Shown here: positions 47,000-58,692 of the stretch, one piece after another
How positions within the stretch are numbered: position 1 is the first letter of the stretch
Layout of the letters: each line of letters begins with the position of its first letter
Source of the DNA: Theropithecus gelada
Lineage: Eukaryota; Chordata; Mammalia; Primates; Cercopithecidae
Length of the DNA: 64,000 nt
NCBI RefSeq assembly: GCF_003255815.1
Contig: NC_037669.1
Span: forward strand, 127,978,086-128,042,085
Reading direction: 5' to 3'
Program-made: the position numbers and the translations under genes
The notes under the pieces: generated by a model
What the model was told of the DNA's origin: nothing
Database searches by the model: none
Seen by the model: the letters and a program-made list of their open reading frames with translations, nothing else

Positions 47000-47767
47000 G
47001 TGCCTTGGTCAGAGGCAATGCTGTGTGGAATACCATGATGGTGGATAAGGCATTCTGTGAGTCCACAGATGGTAGTCTTGGCAGAAGCATTGGCTGCAGA
47101 ATAGGCAAGCCCATACCTAGAGTTAATATCTATTTCAATGAGGACAAACCTCTTCCCTTTCCATGATGGAGGAAGTCTAGAAGGAAACAGGAGTATTGGG
47201 GGTGGCTGCTGAGGAGAATCAACATTATCTTGCCTGGCAACTGCCTCAGGGGAAACCATCACTGCTGCCTCAGGCAGTTCAGGGTTTATCTCCTCAGACA
47301 AAGATGGAAATCTGATGGCAGCATGGGTCAGGGAGGGGATGTTGTGACTACAGGGGATGGGGAAGTTGTTTCTTCAGGCAAAAAAGGTTCACCAGAGTTT
47401 ACAAATGCAGTGTCCCCATTTTCATTGGTGTCCTCCCACAATTTCCCATCCCAAGTTGCAGGGTTCCATTCTTTTCCAATCAATACCCTCACTTCAACAA
47501 TAGACACCTGGCAAGGCTGTGCATGCACTTTTTGTTGCAGGTCAGTCACTCGCATGATGAGAACTTGTGTCTGTGTTTCACAATCTCAGCTCTTTCTCTA
47601 CTGGAGATAAGACCCTCACTCTGGGCAATTGTAGCAAATTTGAGGCTCAGTATCTGCTTCTGAAGCTGGGAGATAGAATCTCTGAGTTCATAATTTTCTT
47701 TCATCACTTTGTCCAGTGAACTTAGAAGCAGCCAACCAGCTTCATTATGTTCCTTAGTTCTCCACAT
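47000..47767 (-). mobile_element. ERV-L internal fragment, gag-like joined to integrase-like
   Basis: A minus-strand class III endogenous retrovirus relic. The first frames (47767-47546 and 47555-47328) look like an ERV-L gag-type region, with a coiled-coil-like stretch (LRDSISQLQKQILSL) and an acidic Trp-rich segment (GKEWNPATWDGKLWED). They are followed in the next open frame (47301-46948) by the core of a retroviral integrase: a first acidic residue in the VLIEIDINS stretch and a second in HHGIPHSIASDQGT, after which similarity stops. Protease, reverse transcriptase and RNase H are missing between the two. The frames are separated by stops, no LTR is attached, and the third catalytic acid is absent, so it is inert. 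It interrupts an L1M. Confidence 0.78.
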
Positions 47768-47789
47768 AGGGACAAATTAAGATATACAC

Positions 47790-48690
47790 CAAGTATATTG
47801 ATTAAAACACTCAATATTGTTAACATATCAACTATCTCATATTTAACTGTGGGTTCAGTGCAATTCGAAACAAAACTATGTAAGATTTTTCATTTTAATA
47901 TAAATTGATTCTTAAATTTATATAGAAATGCAAAGGATTTAGATGAGTCCAAAAATTCAAAGAATGTGTTTGGAAGATCACCATACCTAATTTCAACAAA
48001 TACAGGTTTGGTTTTTTTCTAGAGAAGTTGCAAAGACAATTCAATAAAGAAACTATATATTCAAATATGTGAATATGTTTTCATAGGAAATAATAGGAAA
48101 GTAAGTAGTCCAACTTGAATACTCAGCAAAAATTTATATATTCACCAAAGAAGACATACAGATATCAAAGAAGTATTCAAATATATGGTCAACATCATCA
48201 CACACTGGGGAATAAAAAATATGATCCAAAATATATATCAATATCAATATATAAGAATGACTGAAATTAAAAAAATCTTCTTATACATGGTGGTGACAAT
48301 AATGAGAAAATGGAACTCATACAATGTGAGTGTAAAATGGTTGAAACACTTTTAAAACCAGTTTTGTGCTCTTAAAAAGTTAATCCTACAGCTTTCATGT
48401 GAATCTGCTATTTCATTCCAGGTAATTACAGTAAAGTCATATTGGAAAGTGAAATGAAAGGAAAGAAATATAAACTAATGTTCAGCACAGTTTAATTGTG
48501 TAACCAAAAACTGGAGACAATCCAAGTACCCATCAACCAATGAATAGGCAATCAAAATGGGTTACATGCAAACAATATTACTATGGGTTATATTAAACAA
48601 TATTATTATGCAATAAAAAAACAACTATTGATACATGCAATTACATGACATTGATGGCTCTCAGAATAATTATTTTGAGTAAAGCATGCC
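47790..48690 (+). mobile_element. L1M, plus strand (continuation)
   Basis: Sense L1M ORF2 C-terminal part and 3' end region: ccaaagaagacatacagatatc, caacatcatcacacactgggg, tggtggtgacaataatgagaaaatgg, caatccaagtacccatcaaccaatgaatagg, acatgacattgatggctctcagaataattat. It is the same element as at 46.05-46.74 kb, with the ERV-L fragment between the pieces. Confidence 0.78.
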
Positions 48691-48854
48691 AGACACACAC
48701 ACACACACACACACACAGGCATGTGTGTAACTTGTGTGTGTGTGTGTATATATATATATGCAGGCTATATATATATGCATGCAGAATATATATATATACA
48801 CATATATATACACACATACATATCCTTATCTTATTTTCCCTTACTTTTTAAAAA

Positions 48855-48887
<33 letters not shown>

Positions 48888-48905
48888 GTATATACACACA
48901 CACAC
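48691..48905 (+). repeat. Compound (CA)/(TG)/(TA)/(CT) microsatellite
   Basis: (AC)n at 48691-48717, (TG)n and (TA)n from about 48731, a second TA block near 48786-48812, (CT)n at 48856-48871, (TA)n and (CA)n to 48905. It lies inside the L1M 3' region. The Cys/Val/Tyr/Ile-rich frames here translate the repeat. Confidence 0.95.
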
Positions 48906-48939
48906 ATAAAAATTCTAAAAAATTCAGCTTTTCTATAGT

Positions 48940-49185
48940 GACAGAAAGCAGATCAGTTGTGCCTGGGTATTACATGAGCCAGAAGACTGAGAGAACAGAA
49001 AGAAAAGAACTACAGTGGGGCCAGAGGAAACTTGGAAAATTAACAGGTATCCTTCAGATGGTAAAGGTCTCATAAATGTATACATATGTTAAAATTTATC
49101 ACATTGGATGTTTTAACTATGTTCATTTTACTACATATTATATTATATATATATATATATCTTAATAAATCTGGTAAAAACTAGC
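48940..49185 (+). mobile_element. L1M 3' end, plus strand
   Basis: cagatcagttgtgcctgggtattac, ggatgttttaactatgttcatttt and the terminal cttaataaatctggtaaaaa match the 3' UTR of old L1M elements. (TA)n at 49140-49161 interrupts it. Confidence 0.7.
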
Positions 49186-50398
49186 TGAAGAAAATGTTGT
49201 CATGGCACATAATAGAAGAGAAAGTTTTTAAAATAGTAGTTTAAATAAAACTCTCAAAAAGAAAACTAGAGAACATTTTCTGATATTTATAATTAGTAAA
49301 ATTAAAATGCATGATGTTTTATTCTACATTTCCTGATTTTTCCTTTTATAGAAAAAGTAGTATGGGAAAGATATGGTTTATAGTAATTTTATTAGCTAGA
49401 CTACACAGTTTATTCCTTTTCTCTTTTTAATGTATCCCTCCACAAAATTTAGATAGGCAGCAGAGAGCAATTATATTTCAAAGATTTTTCTATACCTATG
49501 TTCTAGAAGATATACATGAGACAGAATGTCATGCATAGGAATTGCTATACCATAGATTAATTTCATCTTATATGAAGTCTAAAATGAACTTCTATGAAAA
49601 ATATCAGGGTATGGAAACTTAAGTTTCACACATTGACTAATTGTAAATATGTATGGACAGAATAAGATAAAATAAAATACGAGAAATGCAACATTTATGC
49701 AAGGAATACATTTATGAATACCATATAATGCAATCTTGCATAATCCAACATTACTTCAAAGGTAAGTATAAAGTAGAAAACTATATTTTCAGATCTCTAG
49801 AGCTTTTAGCATTTTTAATATGATAAATACATATGAAAACAATACAATGTAGAATTTAATTATAGTTTTACTTACTATAATTTAACATTTTAAAAATCTA
49901 AAAGTTTATTTTTAAAATATTCTGAAAAGTTATAAAGTCACAAAACATATTATATGTGCCAAATTGAAGTTATCACCCCACGTGACATTTAAAGGTCACA
50001 TATTCCCTTATTTAAAAATATCTAATAGGGTTTTGCTTTTCTCTGAGAATTCCTTTGAATGTATACATGTAGCATTTCTCATGCCAGTATTGGACTTCAG
50101 TTCATAAATGGACTTTCTCCTTTAAAAAGTGTGAACAGCTGCTAAAAATTAGACACTAATTCGGAATTAGTAGCATCATTTAAAATTAACAATTAGCAGT
50201 CTAGTTGTCTTTGCTCCTTGGTACATCATAGCTTTTACAGCCATGGCATTATTTTTTTTCTATTTTCCCCCCTTAACTTAGATGGATTATGGCCACATTT
50301 ACAAATTTAGAAGAATAACTCTTTCAATGTTAGCTTTTATTTTCTTTTGATTGTCACTACTAGTCACAAAGAGCTTTCTATTAAAAATGTAGAATGAT
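49186..50398. other. No recognisable features
   Basis: About 1.2 kb of AT-rich DNA with no repeat or gene recognised. Confidence 0.45.
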
Positions 50399-50545
50399 AT
50401 CAGCAACATGGCAGAATAGGAAGTTCTTGAGTACTCCTCCTTCAATGGACACAAAGGGTAAACACCTACATAAGGATCCTTTCACTGAGAGTCAAAATCT
50501 AGTTGAAAGACTTGTACAGTAAATGACTGGGAAAATATTCAAATC

Positions 50546-50870
50546 AAAATGCATAGGGAAAACACTGAGAATGATGGCTTATGCCTGTAATCCCAGCACT
50601 TTGGGAGGCTGAGGCAGATCACATGAGGCCAGGAGTTGGAGACAAGCCTGGCCAACATGGCAAAACCACATCTCTGCCCCAAAATACAATAATTAGCTGG
50701 GCATGGTGGTGCATGTTTGTAATTCCAGCTACTCAGGAAGCTGAGGCACGAAAATTGCTTGAACCAGAGAGGTGGAGGTTGCAGTGGATCAAGATCATGC
50801 CACTGTACTCTAGCCTGAGTGATAGAGTGAAACTCTGTCTACCCCCATTCAAAAAAAATGCATAGGGAAA
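50546..50870 (+). mobile_element. AluS inserted in L1M, with target-site duplication
   Basis: A full-length diverged Alu between aaaatgcatagggaaa at 50546-50561 and 50855-50870. The duplicated bases are L1M host sequence. The GC-rich Alu head has decayed (acactgagaatgatggcttatgcc). Confidence 0.93.
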
Positions 50871-51192
50871 GTGAAAATGCACTTGAGTACAAATCAAATC
50901 TTTAGCACAATGCCTTACAATCAGAGAAGAAAACCCAACTCCCAACTTCTTCCTGTGAGGGGAGGGATCTGTACTACACATATAGTTTATACCACTCCAA
51001 CTTTTATGGTACCCGACAGAGAGTTTGGCTCTTAAGTCACCTTTCTTAAGGAGAAGAAGGGAGTGTACCAAAGAATTTTCCTGAAATACAAAGAATGGAG
51101 CTGGGGCTAGGGGGCAAGTTGAACTGCAGTTTCAGCAGCCATAGACTCTATGATTATTCTGGCTTTCAACTTCTTTCTGGAAAGGTTAGGAT

Positions 51193-51620
51193 GTACACTT
51201 TTTCTGCTCTTCTTTCTGGTCGTGACTCAAAAAAGCCTGAACCTGGGAGGCTATATAGAAAATAAATACATAAATTAGCTTCCTCAAGCCTAAACAGGAG
51301 GGCACTATTTTTATCTTCTTCTTTAGCTTGCTGCAGTGGTAACCCCAGCCTAGAAGTCTCCCTCTGGAAGGAGAATGTGAGACCTCAATGAAGCTGAAAA
51401 GGAGGATGGGCACTCCCTGTGACTTCTTCACTGGAATGCTCCAGTGATAAATCCAGGCTGCAGATTCTTCCTAGGAGGAGGTTGTGTGGCCTTTGCAAAG
51501 CTGAATAGGAGAGTAGGCACTCCCCACACCTTCCTCTCTGGCTTGTTTCGGTGAAAAAGCTGGGTCTGCAAACTCTTTGTGATAGAAGTTTCTGCACACA
51601 TCAAGTACCCATGGTTATAG
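51193..51620 (+). repeat. Tandem array, four units of about 108 bp, in L1M 5' UTR
   Basis: A landmark resembling ggcactccctgtgacttcttc recurs at 51193, 51301, 51409 and 51516, intervals of 108, 108 and 107 bp. Each unit then has a cag-rich middle and a ctcc(t/c)(a/t)ggaggag-like end, preceding the next aagctgaa(a/t)aggag segment. The two central units are the most alike. Internal monomers acting as promoter modules are known in the 5' UTRs of some L1 lineages. The minus-strand frames at 51186-51631 repeat the same residues because of this array. Confidence 0.78.
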
Positions 51621-54331
51621 CCCCAACTCAAGGTTCTGGCTACTAAGTCACTTAACCTTGGAAGTTGATGGGCTCTAAATTCCTGAGTCTCCTAGGGCAG
51701 AGAGAACAAAAGGTGATTTTTAAACTTGCACAAGTCTATGGCTGTTATTCCATGCTCTTTTTCCATGGCATTAGCCATGGATCATCTCCTTGGCCTAAGG
51801 TGAGTAAGAGGTAGATAAAATTTAGTCCTCAGCTTCTGTACAAGAAAGGAAGAAGCTGGAACACATATCTAACCTTCCAACTTTCCAGGTGCTGCCTGAG
51901 AGACTGGCTTCTATTTTAATTATCACACCCATTTCAATGCAATAACACAACTTGGCACATAGTAATCTCCTGAAAGTCACTAAGAGTAAAGACAGTGGGT
52001 GGAAAAATCACAAATAATTGAGAGAAACCTGGAATCTCTGGCAGGGCTGATTGTGAAGGAATATCTCCTACATGAGGCTAACATAACCAGACTTGGAGAA
52101 GTAGTTGTCTTATCTAATATACAGAAACCAATACATAGTGCCAATAAAAATGAAGGAACAGGAAAATTAAGAAATAGAAAAATATCTTCCAAATAAAAGC
52201 ATATAATAAGTCTCCAGAAGCCAACCCTAAGGATATGGAGATATATGATGCACTGGAGAGGGAATTCAAAACAAGAAACAAAATTGCTCACCAAGGTTAG
52301 GAGACCAGCGCACAAACAAGAATTTCAGCAAAGAGATAAATAATGTTTCAAAAAGTACAGAACAGAAAACATACAGCTAAAAATACAATAACAACACTCA
52401 AAAATGTAATGGAGGAATTCAATGGCAGACCAGAGAAGTGAAAGAAAGAATTAGGAAACTTGCAGATAGGTCATTGAAAACCACCCATTCTGAGGAATAA
52501 AAAGAAAAAAAAATGAATAAAAAAGACAGGATAGTTTTACCATAAAGTGAGATAATACACACATTGCTGTAATTCCTAAGAGAAAAAAGAAGCAGAAAGG
52601 GACAGAAAACATAACCAAAGAAATAATGGCAGAAAACTTCTTCAGCCCAAGAAAGAAACTATATTCCAGACCTAGGAAGTTTAACAGATACAAACAGGAT
52701 GCATCCGAAAAGACACATTCAGAGAGAAATGATAATCATATTGTCAAAAATAAAGACACAGAGAGAGCTCCTTGAGAGCAACAAGGGAAATCAACTCGTT
52801 ATATACAAGGGAATCTCCGATAAGACTAACTTAGGATTTTTTAGCAGACAACTTACAGACCAGAAGGGAGTGAGATGATGTGTTTAAAAATCCGAAAGAA
52901 AAAAAAATGTTAAACAAAAATAATATAATCAGAAATACTGTTCTTCAAATATATAGGGGACATAAATACTTTATCAGAAAAACAAAATCTGGGGAAATTT
53001 ATTACCACCAAATCTGTCTTATAAAAAAATAGCAAGGGAGCTCTTCAAGCCAAAGGAAAATGTTGCTAATTAGTAACATGCAAATATGTGTGTATAAAAG
53101 TCATTGGCAAAAGTAAATATATAGTCAACTCAAAGAACTGTAACATGGAAAGGGAAAATTAATGGTGGTATGAAAATCAGTTATATTTATAATGTGAAGA
53201 TTCAAACACAAAACCATTAATAAAAATTATATCTATGATAATGTTAATAGATAAAAATTATTAAAAATGTAAATTATGACATTATAAACATATGTGGGGC
53301 AGGAATAGTAAAAATGTAGAGTTTGTGTAAATTGTCAATCTTTTTATCAGCTGGAAGTAGCCTGATATAATTGTAAGATGTTTTATGTAAGCCTTATAGT
53401 GATCACAAAATAAAATCTCACAGTAGATACAGAAAAGATACAAATAAATGATTCACTGCATACCACTACTCAGAAAATCATCAAATCACTAAAGACAGTA
53501 AGAGAGGAAGAGAGGAAGAAAAGGTCTACAAATCAATTAGAAAACAAGTAACAAAATGGTAGTAGTAGTAACTCCTTACCTATCAATAATCACTTTGAAT
53601 TTAAATGGGTTTAATTCTGTAATCAAGAGACATACTCCAGTGGACGAATGGACTTTTAAAAATTCCAATTACATGCTGCCTACAGGAGACTTATTTCATT
53701 TTTAAGGGCATATGTAAATTGAAAGCAAAGGGATGAAAAAAGATTTCATCCAAATGAAAACCAAAAGAGAGTAGGGATAGTAATACTTACATTAGATAAA
53801 ATAGGCTTTAAATTAAAAACTGTAAAATGAGACTAGAAAGATGATTATACAGTGATAAAGAGGTCAATTGATTAGGGGGATATAACAATACAAATATATA
53901 CACACTCCACATTGGAGCACCTAGACATATAAAGCAAATATTTAAAGATTGATTCAATACAATCATAGCTGCAGACTTCTATACGTCTATTCAACAGTGA
54001 CCTCATCTAGTCAGAAACTGAATATGGAAACATTCAACTTAAACTACACTTTAGACCAAATTAACCTAGCAGACATATATTGAACATTCTACCCCAAAGC
54101 ATAGAATATACATTATTCTCTAACGTACATGGAACACAGACCACAAACAAGTCCAAATAAAAATAAAATATTTAAATCATATCTACTATCTTTTCCAACC
54201 ACAGTGGTATAAAACTAGAAATCAATAGCAGGAGAAATATTGGAAAATTCACAATATGTGGAAAATAAAATGCTACCCTGAACAACCAATGAGTCAAGAA
54301 AGAAACTAAAAGAAAAATGAATAACAAAACT

Positions 54332-54690
54332 GTTTACTTGGGTCTTTTTTCTCTTGTTCTTTGTTATTCTAGCCAAAGGTTTGTCAATTATTTTATCTTT
54401 TCAGAAATTCACTTTTAGTTTCATTGATCTTTCTATTACTTTTCTAGTCTCCATTTTATTTGCTTTTGCTCTGATCTTTTAAAAATTTTTCCCTTCTAGT
54501 AAGCTTGAGCTTAATTTGTTCTTTTCCTAGTTATTTGAGTGTAAAGTTAGGTTGTTTATATGAGTTCTTTCCACTTTTTTTGGCATTGATTGCTACCAAC
54601 TTTTCTAAGAGTACTATTTTTGTTTCATCACAAAAGTTTGGGTATGTTGTGTTTCTATTTGTGTTTTCTTAAGATATTTTTAAGTAAAAG
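54332..54690 (-). mobile_element. Inverted early-ORF2 segment of L1M
   Basis: Antisense ORF2: acttgggtctttttt...ttctagccaaaggtttgtcaatta, tttcattgatctttctatt, tgctctgatctttt, tgattgctaccaacttttct, gttgtgtttctatttgtgttttcttaagatattttt. In L1 order its sense start lies just after the point where the plus-strand piece ends (caaccaatgagtcaagaaagaaac), so it is the next stretch of the element turned round. Confidence 0.8.
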
Positions 54691-54707
54691 AGCTCAGACT
54701 TCCTATT

Positions 54708-54772
54708 TTAAACTTACTGTGAAGCAAAAGTAAACTAGACAGTGTGGTACTGGCATAAGGATAGACATATGT
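54708..54772 (+). mobile_element. Small L1 ORF2 fragment, plus strand
   Basis: gcaaaagtaaactagacagtgtggtactggcataaggatagacatatg is late-ORF2 L1 sequence in sense orientation, returning briefly to the orientation of the large upstream element. Confidence 0.6.
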
Positions 54773-54779
54773 GTCTGGT

Positions 54780-57650
54780 TCTTTTCCTTTCCTTTTTTGT
54801 TCAGACTCTTTATTTTCTTCTATTTTGAAATGCCTTATAATTTATGTTGCTGTTGTTATTTAAATCCAGATACAGTGTATTAGTTAATAAGATCTGAGGT
54901 AAATAATACTAGAGTTTGAAGATTTAATCTAACTAGGGGTTAAATGTTTTCTGTTAAATTTTTAATATTTTCTGTTGCCGTAGGTGACAGAAGCTTAAAA
55001 TTCCTCTGGTGTCTTTATTTTTGCTCTTATTCTTCACTTGGGTTTTCCTAAGTCCTCCTCCTCAAAAAAAGGCTTTTGCTTGCAAATGTTTCAGCTATAA
55101 TCTATTGCTATTATTTTAAAACTTATTAGTGTGGTAGTAATCTGTAGGGAGAGGAATGTCCTATAATTTTCCAAGTAAATCAAATTCTTGAGCCTGTGTC
55201 TCTGAGCTGTGACCTTCTCAAGTGATTCCAAGTGATATACATGGTTTTCCTCCCTTGTTTGAAATATGAAAACTAGAGGAACAGGAGTAGGATTAATGCC
55301 ACTCTTCCTGAGGAAAAGACTTTGAAATAAGTCTTCTGTTCCAAAGAGTATGCCTTTGCTATCTCGAATAGTTTGGAACTGTTTCACAGTTGATACTCTT
55401 TTCTTCCCCTTGCCAGAACTGTGAGGGCAATCTCCCTCAAATATTTTTGATAAGAACTTAGTGGGGTAACTGAAGTTAAAATAACCAAATGTTGAAACTT
55501 CCTAAGACTAAATCATCTGCAATTTTCTCAGTCTCATATCAGTTCACACTAGCCTCTAGCAATGCATCTAAATGGTCCCACCAGCTCATGGCTCCAGTAC
55601 CTTATGCTCCAGAAAAGCAGATCTCAGCTCTTATTTCTATGTCTCCAAATTTGGGGGAGGCACAGGGTGTTAAATTTGTCCCACCATCTCAGTTCTCCAA
55701 TGAGTCCTAGAAAAGCAATTGAATATAAGTGAATATAATTTTTCTTTCAACCGTATGTAGTTGATTTCCTTATTCACTACTTCATTAGCATATACTATTG
55801 TTTCAGTATGTATTACTGTTTCTGTAGGACTTTTACGAGTGCCTTGTGTCAGAACTATACATTTTCTTCTATTTCTAATAAGTTGAGAGTTTATTTATGA
55901 TCACAAATGGATTTTATTCAATGCACTTATGGCATTTATTGAGATGATTACATGATTGCTTAAAATTTATTGGCACAGAAAATTATATTGCTTTTCAATT
56001 TTAAGCCATTCTTACATTTCTTGCAAAATGTCAAATGATTATTAGGTAGTTTGCTTTTTATCTACCATAAACTTAACTTGATAGCATTTTATGTATATAG
56101 ATACAAGAGATATTAACACAAACATATACATATTTACAAGAGCTATAACCTCATCATTATTTTATCTTATATCTTAGTTTTTATATAAAACATATATTTT
56201 CTTCATAAAAATTAAATGAAAAGTGTTCTAACTTTTTATATTTTCTGGCAGATTGTAAATTAGTGATATTTCTCCTTTGAATGTTTTGAAGAATTTGTAA
56301 GTAAACCATCTGATCCTAGAATTGATTTTATAAGAGTGTTTCAAATTACAAATTCAGTTTCTTAGGTTCATATAGGAATCTTGACATTTTCATATACACA
56401 TAGGACTATTTTTATGTTATTATTAGGGTTTTTCTCAGTGTTTCATAAAAGTTGCCTTTATCATCTAAATTGTCAGACTAATTGACAAAAAGTTATTTTC
56501 TACAATTGCCTAACTGTACTCTAAATAAATTTAGTATCCATACATAGAATTTTTTAAAGTTGTGATATTATTAATCTATATTTTTCTCATTAGTTTTCTA
56601 GTCTTTTTAGAAATTGTATTGGTTTGCTCTGGTCTTTCATTTAAAAATTTTTAGTTCTTCTCATTTTATATCTATATTTTGTTTCACAAGTTTCTTCATC
56701 GTATTTATTTCCTGTATTTTGCTTTATTTACATATAACTTACATTTTGTTATGTATATTTGGGAAATCTATGTCATTACTTTTCAACCTTTTGCTGATAA
56801 TATTTTATTTAATGACATTAAAAATCTTATGATTGTTGCTTTCCTAAATCTAGTAAATATTGTTATTTTATCAATTTACTCATTTTTTAATAAAATGTAC
56901 TGTTATTTACCCTTTGATTTATTGTTCAGAGTGTCATTTAATTTTCAAACTTCTGGAAATTTTCTAATTAACTTTTTGTTATTGAATTTGATTTAATTTT
57001 AAAGTCAGCAGGAAATTATATGTCATGTCTTCTAAAATTGCTGTAACCTTTTTATGACTCAGGATATAATCTATTTTGGTAAATAGATTTGGTCAATAAA
57101 TAGATTTGGTAAATAAATGACACATGGTTCTTTGAAAAGCATTTGCATGCTATATACTTCAATGAAATCTGTTGTTTATTGAGGTTACTTACTAAATCTA
57201 ACTTTTTTAAAATAGTCTCACTTGAAAAAGATTTTTAAGAATAACAAAAGATGTTGGTAGATTTGTCTTTATTTCAAATTCTAATTTAGTTTATCTTTAA
57301 ATACTGTATTATATAGGACAACTATCTTATTAATTGCACACTTAGAATTCTTACTCATTCCTGTTGAAAAGATCCTTTTATAATTACAATCTTTGTCCCT
57401 CGTGCTGTATTTTTCCTTAAGGTTTACTTTATCTCCTTAACGTAGCTATACGTACCTATAGCTCTTTTAGGAAGTATTTGAAAGGTTTCTCATACTTATA
57501 CTTTCAAACATTTTGTGTTCTGACATTTGAAAATTGCTTTTGAAGAAAAATAGGATATAATTAATCTTTTCTCTTTATTTAGATTTACCATCTTTATTTT
57601 ATTGGTATGTATGGAACTTTCTGTTAAATGTAATTACTTCTATAATTTAA
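54780..57650 (-). mobile_element. L1M, minus strand
   Basis: Antisense L1M. The part from 55.8 kb on is clear: gagagtttatttatgatcacaaatggattttattc, ggcatttattgagatgattacatgattgc, ttttaagccattcttacatttcttgc, gttttctagtctttttagaaattg, gaagatccttttataattacaatctttgtccctc. It moves from the RT region back towards the endonuclease region. The part at 54.78-55.75 kb is less certain and could be another old repeat. Confidence 0.7.
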
Positions 57651-57976
57651 TTTAAACCCAGTGGTTCGATAGTAAATATTTAACAAGTGCGTCTTTTTTA
57701 AGTCAAAGATGGTGAAAAAATGAGTATTTTTCCCTAGGACACTGTGTTCCAGCCATACCTTTTTTATCCTTACTATCATTGCTTTCTCCCAAGTATCTGG
57801 GGACAAAAGATTGAGACTTGGTAATTCTTCTGCTCTTATTTGAGGTCTCCTTAGAGAATCCTCTTTCCCATTCTTTGTTGCGAGAATTGTTTGCAAAAGC
57901 TTTCCCAAGCACTGGGCCCATCACCTGAAGGATATTATGTTCACAGTCCACTCCTTGTGGGTTGTGTTTGCATTAA
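57651..57976. other. No recognisable features
   Basis: About 325 bp, slightly GC-richer, with overlapping 82- and 94-codon minus frames that show no domain. It may be further L1M, too decayed to tell. Confidence 0.35.
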
Positions 57977-58304
57977 GAGGAAAATTAAGGCCGGGCGCAG
58001 TGGCTCACGCTTGTAATCCCGCACTTTGGGAGGCCGAGGCGGGCGGATCACGAGCTCAGGAGATCGAGACCATCCTGGCTAACATGGTGAAACCCCATCT
58101 CTACTAAAAATCCAAAAAATTAGCCAGGCGTAGTGGCGGGCGCCTGTGGTCCCAGGTACTCCGGGGGCTGAGGCAGGAGAATGGCGTGAACCCGGGAGGC
58201 GGAGTTTGCAGTGAGCAAAGACACTACACTCTAGCCTGGGCGACAGAGCGAGACTCCGAGTCGAAACAAAACAAAACAAAACAAAACAAAAAGAAAGGAA
58301 AATT
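57977..58304 (+). mobile_element. AluY with (AAAAC)n tail
   Basis: A full-length Alu starting ggccgggcgcagtggctcacgcttg at 57988, with low divergence but a short deletion in the right monomer (gtgagcaaagacactacactc). The tail is (AAAAC)n at 58264-58290. Flanks gaggaaaatt and aaggaaaatt are a probable target-site duplication. Confidence 0.92.
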
Positions 58305-58341
58305 CAAAGCTATCTGAGACTAATATTTTGTTGAACTATGT

Positions 58342-58692
58342 TGTGGTGAGTTCTGGAGGCTATAGAAAAATTACCGTAGACTAGGTGGCTTAAACAACAA
58401 ATATTTCTCACAGTTCTGAAGGCTAGGACATACAAGATTAAGGTGCTAGAAAAGTCAACGCCTGGTGAGAGTCTATTTTATGTTTTGCCATCTTATTGTA
58501 TCATCACATGATAGACAGCAGAGAGACAGGAAACAAACTCTCTTCTGTCTCTTCTTATGAGGACACAAATCCATCCTCATAACCTAATTACATCCCAAAG
58601 TCCTCATTTTCCAATACTATACCATTGGAGAGAGATTAGTGTTTCAACATATGAATTTGGGAGGAGGAAATGCAAACATTCCTTCCGTAACA
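58342..58692 (-). mobile_element. MLT1-type MaLR LTR, minus strand
   Basis: The reverse complement of an MLT1 LTR: gactaggtggcttaaacaacaaatatttctcacagttctgaaggctagg, ttcttatgaggacacaaatccatcc, cctaattacatcccaaagtcctc, gtttcaacatatgaatttgggagg, ending in the pattern cgtaacaga. No internal region. Confidence 0.88.

Larger units (their letters stand above)
50399..54331 (+). mobile_element. L1M, plus strand, 5' UTR to early ORF2
   Basis: It starts with L1M-like 5' sequence (tcagcaacatggcagaataggaagttcttgagtactcc) and continues, apart from an Alu, through a repeat-bearing 5' UTR (51.1-51.7 kb), ORF1 (about 52.0-53.1 kb: gcagaaaacttcttcagccc, gagagctccttgagagcaac, cagaccagaagggagtgag) and into the ORF2 endonuclease region (about 53.55-54.33 kb: agcaaagggatgaaaaaag, cattggagcacctagacatataaagc). 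All frames are decayed. At 54331 the sequence flips to antisense. Confidence 0.82.

Noticed and set aside
46948..47301. A domesticated retroviral integrase gene
   Set aside because: Only two of three catalytic acids are present, similarity ends abruptly, neighbouring frames carry stops, and no host exon structure is visible.
48645..49075. Cys/Val/Tyr-rich short proteins
   Set aside because: They translate the CA/TG/TA microsatellite.
51763..51780. Small palindrome ccatggc-atta-gccatgg
   Set aside because: Seven-base arms are expected by chance in a window this size; no supporting context.
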